Positions 1 through 5,219 of a DNA stretch of 24,412 nt are shown here, piece after piece; the first letter of the stretch is position 1; every line of letters begins with the position of its first letter. The DNA is taken from the IMG/VR virus record IMGVR_UViG_3300032246_002452, positions 1 through 24,412 of that record; one strand, 5' to 3'. The notes beneath the pieces are model-generated. The model saw nothing but the letters and a program-made list of their open reading frames with translations. It searched no databases and was not told the DNA's origin. The stretch is from a virus. The position numbers were made by a program, and so were the translations under genes.

Positions 1-646
1 CGGCACCATTGTTGCCCTTGATGAGCTGGTTGCTGGCCGCACCAAGCTTGCCGTCAACTTTGCTGGCGCCAAGCACCACGCCCAGCATGACTACTCCAGT
101 GGCTTCTGCGTGTTTGCAGACCTAGCCATGGCTGCCACCATGCTCACAGAGGGCGCCTACGGAGACCGCAAACGCGTCGCCGTGTTTGATTTTGACGTGC
201 ATCACGGGGACGGCACGGAGAACCTGCTGCGCAAGAACCCTAACGTGCTGACGTATAGCGTCCACCAGAAGGGCATCTTCCCAGGCACGGGCAACGAGTC
301 TCACCCAGAAGACCACGTCTATAACTTGCCGCTGCGTTCAGGGGATGGCGATAAGCAGTTCCTGATTGCAGTAAACGAGTTCCTTGCGGTAGTGGACGAC
401 TTTGGTCCAGACTATGTGTTCATTGCTGGCGGCGCGGACGGGCATAAGCTCGACCCCCTTGCCTCAATCGACTATAGTTATAAGGGCTACAACAACGCCA
501 TGCGGACCATGCGTGATGGACTTCACGACATGCCAATCCTGTACGGTGGTGCTGGCGGGTACCGTCCTGACGACGTTACTCCTAGGGTCTGGGCGACTGC
601 GGTGACCGCACTTGCGGAAGAGCAGAAAGCATACGAGCGAGGGTAA
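1..646 (+). CDS. Histone deacetylase/AcuC-type zinc deacetylase, 5' end cut by window edge
   Basis: This is a zinc-dependent deacetylase of the HDAC/AcuC/acetylpolyamine amidohydrolase superfamily, which hydrolyses acetyl-lysine or acetylated amines. About 215 residues are visible; the family is usually 300 to 380, so roughly 100 N-terminal residues lie outside the window. The reading frame is open from base 2; a GTG at 110 is internal, because conserved sequence precedes it. Visible motifs are the His-His dyad (AGAKHHA, bases 74-79), the zinc-binding DFDVHHGDGT (188-217), the third zinc ligand in GADGHKLDP (Asp at 437-439) and the catalytic Tyr in GGAGGY (560-562). The C-terminus ends about where the family usually ends. 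Slight departures are AGAKHHA where GGRHHA is typical and CVFAD where CxFND is typical. The gene runs directly into the zinc-ribbon gene one base later. The family is clear; the substrate (protein lysine, polyamine, other) cannot be read from the sequence. Confidence 0.9.
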   Translation, partial: GTIVALDELVAGRTKLAVNFAGAKHHAQHDYSSGFCVFADLAMAATMLTEGAYGDRKRVAVFDFDVHHGDGTENLLRKNPNVLTYSVHQKGIFPGTGNESHPEDHVYNLPLRSGDGDKQFLIAVNEFLAVVDDFGPDYVFIAGGADGHKLDPLASIDYSYKGYNNAMRTMRDGLHDMPILYGGAGGYRPDDVTPRVWATAVTALAEEQKAYERG

Positions 647-647
647 G

Positions 648-848
648 ATGCCAACGTACGACTACAAGTGCGATAAGTGTGAATCGGTCATTGAGATCGT
701 TCACCCTATGAGTGATGAGTCTGAGCACCCGTGCGAGAAGTGCGCGGAGCCTATGCGCATCCTTATAGGCGGCGCTGGCGTTGTCTTCAAGGGCGAAGGC
801 TGGGCTACTACCGACAAGCGCGGTAACGGTACGGATATTTTCCTGTAG
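648..848 (+). CDS. FmdB-type small zinc-ribbon protein
   Basis: This 66-residue protein begins MPTYDYKCDKC, the signature start of the FmdB/CxxC_CXXC_SSSS zinc-ribbon family. Two CxxC pairs (Cys8/Cys11 and Cys29/Cys32) would hold one zinc ion. The C-terminal part contains GVVFKGEGW, also usual for the family, and the length is normal. FmdB was named as a putative regulator of formamidase in a methylotroph; the biochemical role of most members is unknown, so no function is claimed here. The ATG at 648 is chosen over an upstream in-frame ATG because it opens the conserved domain and has a GAGGG ribosome site at 639-643. It starts one base after the deacetylase stop, so the two are almost certainly co-transcribed and coupled. 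A GC hairpin follows directly. Confidence 0.88.
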   Translation: MPTYDYKCDKCESVIEIVHPMSDESEHPCEKCAEPMRILIGGAGVVFKGEGWATTDKRGNGTDIFL

Positions 849-856
849 GAAGAGAA

Positions 857-878
857 ACGCCCCGCACATGCGGGGCGT
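857..878 (-). terminator. GC-rich hairpin terminator between convergent genes
   Basis: A perfect 9-bp stem (ACGCCCCGC with GCGGGGCGT) closes on an ACAT loop. On the minus strand the stem is followed by a T-rich run (TTTCTCTTCCT), so it fits a Rho-independent terminator of the leftward late operon. On the plus strand the downstream bases are not T-rich, but the hairpin begins nine bases after the zinc-ribbon stop and may also end the rightward transcript. Confidence 0.75.
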
Positions 879-905
879 ACTCCGTATCAGCCGTCCTAGT
901 TGGCG

Positions 906-1091
906 TTAACGCTTAAACCAGGACCCGACCTTCCCAAGAAGGGACTTCTTCTCAACCTTTGGGGCCGCTACGGCCTTCTTGGCTGGCGCCTTCTTAACCG
1001 GCTTTGCAGCTGGCTTAGCGGCGGCTTTAACGGCAGGCTTCACAGCCGGCTTGGCGGCAGCCTTTGGGGCTACCTTGTTGTTCTTGACCAT
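906..1091 (-). CDS. Lysine/alanine/proline-rich basic protein, histone H1-tail-like
   Basis: This is a 61-residue, very basic protein with 17 lysines and a single acidic residue (Glu47). Lysines fall at exactly every fourth position from Lys6 to Lys38 in tetrapeptides such as KPAV, KAAA and KPAA, followed by PAKKA. This composition resembles histone H1 tails and the basic tails of actinobacterial nucleoid proteins, so nucleic-acid binding is the simplest guess. The C-terminus (SLLGKVGSWFKR) differs and could form a short amphipathic helix that touches membrane. The gene is real rather than chance: it has an AAGGAGG ribosome site seven bases before the ATG and is the last gene before the terminator. 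No homologous family is recognised. A lysis accessory role is possible because it follows the holin, and a DNA-packing role because of its composition; neither is shown. Confidence 0.75.
   Translation of the reverse strand: MVKNNKVAPKAAAKPAVKPAVKAAAKPAAKPVKKAPAKKAVAAPKVEKKSLLGKVGSWFKR
975..1076 (-). repeat. Tandem tetrapeptide (12-base) lysine repeat
   Basis: Residues 6-39 of the small basic protein have a lysine at every fourth position, nine in a row (6, 10, 14, 18, 22, 26, 30, 34, 38). The spacers are Ala, Pro and Val, with one extra Lys at 33. The DNA shows the matching 12-base period with partly degenerate copies. Confidence 0.85.
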
Positions 1092-1108
1092 TTAGTGGCC
1101 TCCTTGCA

Positions 1109-1130
1109 ACTTGCGGCTTTTGCCGTAAGT
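1109..1130 (-). other. Hairpin upstream of the lysine-rich gene
   Basis: ACTTGCGGC and GCCGTAAGT flank a four-base TTTT loop. The stem has nine positions with one wobble on the plus strand, which is an A-C mismatch on the minus strand. It lies between the holin stop and the ribosome site of the lysine-rich gene. There is no T-run after it on the minus strand, so it is not a classical terminator. It may be an RNA-stability or attenuation element, or chance. Confidence 0.3.
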
Positions 1131-1132
1131 GC

Positions 1133-1153
1133 ACTATACCACATTAATTGTGG
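1133..1153 (-). promoter_or_regulatory. Possible -10 box next to a short dyad
   Basis: On the minus strand a TATAGT hexamer (1138-1133) lies just downstream of a CCACA-N5-TGTGG dyad (1153-1139) that overlaps the holin stop. No convincing -35 is seen 16-18 bases upstream. This is a weak candidate for a separate promoter of the lysine-rich gene. Confidence 0.2.
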
Positions 1154-1536
1154 AACTCGTCGTCCCACGTCTCCCCGGCAAGGCTGCCAGCAAGCTGGTC
1201 CGCAATCCCGTCACCATCGGTGTCAATGGCAGAGCCGGCGATATGGGAGGTGTCCGCAAGAGCGGCCTTCTCCTCGGCCTTAACGGCCTTTGCCTTGCCA
1301 ACGCCAAACTTTGTGTCCTCTGGATTGAGGGCCCGGACAATGACCTGCAGGGTAGCCGCAATGGCGCCCGAAGCAACTGTTCGGAAGTCTTGCGCGGACA
1401 TGTCAAGAATTGGCGCACCTGTGGCGAGCATTACTGCAATACCCGTTGCAAGACCAACGCGAAACGCTTCAAGAAGAGCTTCGTCAATACCCGTGTTGTC
1501 AAAAACCCACTTAAGCTTTGAAAAAATTACGCTCAT
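1144..1536 (-). CDS. Putative holin
   Basis: Holins are small membrane proteins that permeabilise the inner membrane and let the endolysin reach the cell wall. This 130-residue protein has two hydrophobic stretches, about residues 24-44 and 51-70, joined by a short polar turn. ALNPEDTKFG follows, then a charged tail rich in Lys, Ala and Glu. The size, the single hairpin of hydrophobic segments, the charged C-terminus and the position right after the endolysin gene all fit an actinophage-type holin. The ATG has a GGAGG ribosome site six bases upstream, and the gap to the endolysin stop is 26 bases. The C-terminal tail contains DTDGDGIAD (residues 105-113), the shape of a calcium-binding loop, which is not a usual holin feature. 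The call rests on context and topology, not on a recognised family signature. Confidence 0.65.
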   Translation of the reverse strand: MSVIFSKLKWVFDNTGIDEALLEAFRVGLATGIAVMLATGAPILDMSAQDFRTVASGAIAATLQVIVRALNPEDTKFGVGKAKAVKAEEKAALADTSHIAGSAIDTDGDGIADQLAGSLAGETWDDEFHN

Positions 1537-1562
1537 AATGTACCTCCAAATTTCTTGGTGAA

Positions 1563-2186
1563 TTACGCTTCAACAATAATCGTGTGCTTGTAGGCTGGGT
1601 TGATGTCTTTCTTTGAGAGGCGCTTGCTATCGCAAAGCTTCAGCAACGTCTCTTCGCTAATTCGAACACCAAACTGCTCCTTGCCCTTGCCGGAACGCGT
1701 TGGGCAGGCCCACTGCCATCCAAGCTCTGCGTCCCAGACTGCGGCAGTCATGTGGCCATACGTGCGGTTAGGCTGCTTTTGCTTAACCCACCACCAACGC
1801 TTCCACTTTTCATGCCACTCGGACACTTCGAGATCCTTTGGGTAACCAAATGGCTGCTCAACCCAAACGCCGATGGCCGCGCCATTCTTGGCGCTGTTTA
1901 CTACATCATTCCAGTCCTTGGCCCAACGAGCCTTAGCGCCAAGCTTGCGCGCGGTCAGGATTAGCTGGCCCAAAGTTGAGCCGTTGTCGCTTACGCCCTG
2001 CTTGTCCACCTGGCCGGTGGCCTCAAATTTAGCTTTGATGCCGTCTGCGGCAGAGAAATCTTTGCCTGGGGCATACTTAAATACCCAAGCAACGCATGCC
2101 GCAATTGACGATGGGCCGCAATCGTCTAGGATGCCGCCCTTCTCTTCGTGATCAAGCTGTGACTTAACCTTAAACTGAACTCCCAT
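1563..2186 (-). CDS. Endolysin, C39-like cysteine peptidase
   Basis: This 207-residue protein probably cuts peptide bonds in host peptidoglycan at lysis. Near the N-terminus is DDCGPSSIAA, the nucleophile motif of C39-like (papain-fold) peptidases, with the Cys at residue 23. The second catalytic residue is likely His145 in TYGHMTAAV. Where many C39-like enzymes have an Asp-Pro after the His strand, this one has Cys161-Pro162, so the third catalytic residue is uncertain. No cell-wall-binding domain and no signal peptide are visible, so export would depend on the holin. The start is the ATG at 2186, not an in-frame ATG 36 bases upstream, because an AGGAGG ribosome site sits five bases before it. 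The ribosome site is one arm of a 10-bp inverted repeat (2188-2265) that could hide it. The holin gene follows. Confidence 0.8.
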   Translation of the reverse strand: MGVQFKVKSQLDHEEKGGILDDCGPSSIAACVAWVFKYAPGKDFSAADGIKAKFEATGQVDKQGVSDNGSTLGQLILTARKLGAKARWAKDWNDVVNSAKNGAAIGVWVEQPFGYPKDLEVSEWHEKWKRWWWVKQKQPNRTYGHMTAAVWDAELGWQWACPTRSGKGKEQFGVRISEETLLKLCDSKRLSKKDINPAYKHTIIVEA

Positions 2187-2187
2187 G

Positions 2188-2265
2188 AGAACCTCCTTAT
2201 GTGATTGCCAAAAGGCTCCCACATTTTATCCTGACCTGTGGTTAAGGGCTATGGCAGGAGGTTCT
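2188..2265 (-). promoter_or_regulatory. RNA leader predicted to sequester the endolysin ribosome site
   Basis: On the minus strand AGAACCTCCT (2265-2256) is the exact reverse complement of AGGAGGTTCT (2197-2188), which contains the endolysin Shine-Dalgarno sequence and ends one base before the ATG. Nested inside are GCCA/TGGC (2255-2252 with 2210-2207) and CCACA/TGTGG (2241-2237 with 2223-2219). A transcript running in from the fibre gene could therefore fold and block endolysin translation. The pairing is read directly from the sequence; the regulatory role is inferred. Confidence 0.6.
2223..2228 (-). promoter_or_regulatory. Candidate -10 box inside the endolysin leader
   Basis: TAAAAT on the minus strand (within GGATAAAATG) resembles a -10 element. 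It lies inside the loop of the leader hairpin. A transcript starting about seven bases downstream would lack the upstream blocking arm but keep the ribosome site. No -35 match is visible at normal spacing, so confidence is low. Confidence 0.25.
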
Positions 2266-2276
2266 GCGGTTAAAGC

Positions 2277-5216
2277 CTATAACTTAGCCTCAATTTCTTT
2301 AAGGCGTGTGTCAATATCAAGTAGTGCCCGAACTAAGAGCGCCTCCATCTCGTTTTGGGGAATGTTGACGGCAAGCACCGTAGTCTCTTCCTCGCTCCCA
2401 GTTGCAATCTCGGCCTCTTCACCGTTAATGTTCATGGCTTCAACCCAGTGCTTAAGGTCAGTTGTGGCAACTTGATCTGCAATAAATCCAAGGCGTGTTC
2501 CATTATCCGCCACTGAGTCAGTGCGCTCATGAAGGTGTGGAGCCTTCCACTTAAATGCCACTGGGATAAGTTGTCGCAGGGTATCTATTGCGCCAGAAAT
2601 CTCGGTAATTTCTTCCTTAAGACGTGAATCTGATGGTGTAGTAAGTGCAGCATACTTCCATCCACCTGCACTATAGACATAGAAGCGTGTGTTGGTGTTA
2701 TCAAGTGCCGTCCCGCCGTTTGTAACCACGTCAGCAAATACGTCTTGGGTTCCTGCTCCATTTACGGTTGTGGTTGGGGCACCCGGCAAAGACTTAACAA
2801 TAAGGCAGCCAGGTTGAGTACCAGACAGAGATACTTTTATATCCGCACCACCAAATTGCCATTGGCGACCATTTGTTCCAGCAAGATCAAGACTTAGTCC
2901 GCTTAATGAAGAACTTGCGTAAAGCGCACCATCAAAACCAATACTTCCGCTAGATGCAATGTCTCCAGTTGCAACAAATTTATCATCTGTTTTTAATGTA
3001 TTTGCCGCTGATCGGTAAATGTTTGTATCTTTTCCAGAACCAAAGACAATCCCGCCATTTGCGGCAGTCTGTTGACCCTGAATTCCCATGGTGTCCGAAA
3101 TGTCCGCGTCAAAGATAAGTGAGTCGTCGCCAATATACACGGCTGGGTCCGCCCCTCCAGTTGCAGTTCTAATTGCGGTTGAGACGGACAAGTCTCCAGT
3201 AACGTTTAGGGTCGACGCGGCGCCAGAGTAAAGGCTTGCCACGGAAGAGCCGCCAAAGTTAAGGCCGTTTGCGCCAAGCTCAATAACATCCCTAGCGCCG
3301 CCCGTTGAGCCACGAAGCCGCAAAGATCCGCCGCCAGATTTGTCAACGGTGATCCCGGAGCCCTCAATGGTGATAGCCTGCGTTACAAACCCTGGGGTCC
3401 AAGAGCGCACAACGTTTCCCTCTTCAACCTGAGCGCCGTCCACGTAGATTGCATCACCGGCTGCCGCTCCTGTTCCGGTCCCAAACTCAATGACTGGTTT
3501 TACCCAGCTACCAGTTGGGGTAAATTTGTAAAAAAGGCGATACCATCCATCCTGCTGCTCATAGCTACTGTAATTGTCTGAGCCAATTCCTATCTCTGCC
3601 CCTGGGGTAGCGCTTCCGCCGCTTGCTGCATAAACTCTTAGCTTAATGCTCCTAGATGTAAGAAGCGTTTGTGGCGTTGGCTTAACGTAAGCTGAAAAAA
3701 TGTAAGGCTGATTGGCAATAACGGCAACGTCGTATTGGGTGGTATCTCTTTTTGGCTGCATAATTGTGGCCGCAGAGCTTGCTGCCGAAAGCAAACCCGA
3801 CTTTGTGCCAAAGCGATAAGTTGAGTTGTTAAGAATAAGTGTGCCGTTTGCATCAACTTCCCAGTTGTCTGGGCTAACAGTTCCTGTCAGGTAGCTAAAA
3901 GTTATGTCTCCAACAGTTGGCTGCACCCCAGCGTCTGTTGAAAGGCGCAACATAGTTTGCAGGTATCTCCTACCAGAAACAACAGCGCCAAGAGACGAGT
4001 ACCAGGTTCCAGTGGTGGCGGTTGAAGTTGTTGTTGATCGGTAAAACATTGCCGCTTGGGTTCCCGCTGGTGGTGCGGGGTAGGTAATGTCCCACTGCGA
4101 AGAAGATGTACTGCCTGAGTCCCATACGTGGATAACCTGCCCCCATCGCACCTTAAAGGCGTAGCGAGCGGATTCCGAGGAAGTGTTTCCCGAGGAGTCA
4201 ACAACCTCAATCGTCCACCAGTATTCAGTGCCGTTAACCAGACCAGTAATAGTGCTCCAGCCAGTATATCCAGTAGCCGATGAAACCCAAGTTGGAACGT
4301 TGGTTGTCCCTGGGACCTCGAAGTAGGTATCGGCTTTATGGGCGGTATCCGTGATCAATCCCGAGTCGTAATATTTTGTCCCACCCGTAGATGCAGAATA
4401 AATCCTTACCCGCCAAGACGATTGAGCAAGACTTGCTGCGCTGGAGTAGTTCCAGCCAAGTTTTGGTCGGGCCAACTGTGTGGATGCAGACCATTCCGTT
4501 GTATCGGTAATGTTGACAAGCTTTGCAATTCCGGCGCTTGCAGGTGTGCTTGGAGATCCAATAGTTACGGTTGGTGCAGCTGCGTTGTAGTCAATAACAA
4601 TGTATGGGGCAACGGCGCCAGAAATACCGCTGGCGCCACCTTCAAGGCTGTACCAATCGCAATAGTCGGATCCTCCTTCGGTGTTGTTTCGAATTTGAAT
4701 GCCGTAGTTAGTTGCATTTCCGCCGCCGGTGACAGAAGTTGGCGCCCAAGCCTTAACAATGTCCGTAATGACAATGGTGTCTACGGCAGGGCTTGATGGT
4801 CGAGAGGATCTGGTGGTAAAGTTGACTGCGCCAGTTGCCGTTGTGCTAGGTTGGTTGTCCCACTCTACGGAGTTAGAACCGTTGAACCCTTCGTCTGTTC
4901 CGTAAATTCCCTCTGTCCACGTAGTTGTAACGCGGCTAAACTTTATTGATCCGGAATTCCATGTACCGTGCGTACCTCTTGCGACGCCGTTAACGGTTCC
5001 ATCGCTGGTACGTGCAGTTTTGAGATACAAAGTTGCACTATTGATGGAACCTACGTTTGAAAAGTCTACGTTAAATTGAATAAGCGAGCGGATGGTGTAG
5101 TCACCGCTATCGCCAACGTAATTGTGATAATCTTTTCCTGCGCCAAACGACACGCCGTCTATTCCGCGGATTGTAATTATGGAGTCTTTGGAGGCGGTAA
5201 ATGTTCTTGTGGCCAT
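2277..5216 (-). CDS. Tail fibre with DNRLRE-like head and S74 self-cleaving chaperone
   Basis: This 979-residue protein is likely a trimeric receptor-binding fibre. Residues about 1-212 resemble a DNRLRE domain (INSATLYL, then ITDIVKAWA and NYGIQI). Residues 213-357 look like a fibronectin type III-type beta sandwich ending in EYWWTIEVVDSSGN. Residues 450-660 resemble a carbohydrate-binding-type jelly roll, with YIFSAYVKP, then WYRLFYKF and IYVDGAQVEEG. A Gly/Ser/Ala-rich shaft follows. From residue 862 comes an S74 intramolecular chaperone with the SDSRLKEEI motif. In the known family the Ser and a nearby Lys cut the chain just before the Ser once the trimer has formed. The C-terminus ends in a heptad-like helix. 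The ATG lies three bases after the stop of the gene before it, in the same frame, and has no good ribosome site, so translation probably depends on coupling. Confidence 0.85.
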   Translation of the reverse strand: MATRTFTASKDSIITIRGIDGVSFGAGKDYHNYVGDSGDYTIRSLIQFNVDFSNVGSINSATLYLKTARTSDGTVNGVARGTHGTWNSGSIKFSRVTTTWTEGIYGTDEGFNGSNSVEWDNQPSTTATGAVNFTTRSSRPSSPAVDTIVITDIVKAWAPTSVTGGGNATNYGIQIRNNTEGGSDYCDWYSLEGGASGISGAVAPYIVIDYNAAAPTVTIGSPSTPASAGIAKLVNITDTTEWSASTQLARPKLGWNYSSAASLAQSSWRVRIYSASTGGTKYYDSGLITDTAHKADTYFEVPGTTNVPTWVSSATGYTGWSTITGLVNGTEYWWTIEVVDSSGNTSSESARYAFKVRWGQVIHVWDSGSTSSSQWDITYPAPPAGTQAAMFYRSTTTSTATTGTWYSSLGAVVSGRRYLQTMLRLSTDAGVQPTVGDITFSYLTGTVSPDNWEVDANGTLILNNSTYRFGTKSGLLSAASSAATIMQPKRDTTQYDVAVIANQPYIFSAYVKPTPQTLLTSRSIKLRVYAASGGSATPGAEIGIGSDNYSSYEQQDGWYRLFYKFTPTGSWVKPVIEFGTGTGAAAGDAIYVDGAQVEEGNVVRSWTPGFVTQAITIEGSGITVDKSGGGSLRLRGSTGGARDVIELGANGLNFGGSSVASLYSGAASTLNVTGDLSVSTAIRTATGGADPAVYIGDDSLIFDADISDTMGIQGQQTAANGGIVFGSGKDTNIYRSAANTLKTDDKFVATGDIASSGSIGFDGALYASSSLSGLSLDLAGTNGRQWQFGGADIKVSLSGTQPGCLIVKSLPGAPTTTVNGAGTQDVFADVVTNGGTALDNTNTRFYVYSAGGWKYAALTTPSDSRLKEEITEISGAIDTLRQLIPVAFKWKAPHLHERTDSVADNGTRLGFIADQVATTDLKHWVEAMNINGEEAEIATGSEEETTVLAVNIPQNEMEALLVRALLDIDTRLKEIEAKL
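2280..2633 (-). other. S74 intramolecular chaperone domain of the fibre
   Basis: Residues 862-979 of the fibre begin SDSRLKEEI and continue with LGFIADQV and LKHWVEAMN, the layout of S74/endosialidase-type chaperones. Family knowledge predicts release of this 118-residue piece by autocleavage before Ser862. Confidence 0.88.
3237..3869 (-). other. Carbohydrate-binding-type jelly roll in the fibre
   Basis: Residues about 450-660 have the common phage layout of this fold: a short N-terminal strand with a Trp, then PYIFSAYVKP, a Gly-rich strand, DGWYRLFYKFTPTG, and the closing AIYVDGAQVEEG. The same type of module occurs in the hub (9292-9814) and, cut short, at the end of the minor tail protein (5220-5381). 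No ligand can be inferred. Confidence 0.6.
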
Positions 5217-5219
5217 ATC

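Noticed and set aside
110-112. GTG as the start of the deacetylase
   Set aside because: The upstream in-frame sequence contains the conserved AGAKHHA catalytic motif, so the true start lies left of the window.
900-1283. Plus-strand open frame of 127 codons over the lysine-rich gene and holin end
   Set aside because: It is the antisense of a repetitive lysine-rich gene that has a clear ribosome site on the other strand. It also runs on through the holin stop region.
2187-2222. Upstream ATG as the endolysin start
   Set aside because: The downstream ATG at 2186 has an AGGAGG site at ideal spacing. The extra 12 residues would be encoded by the leader region and look unconserved.
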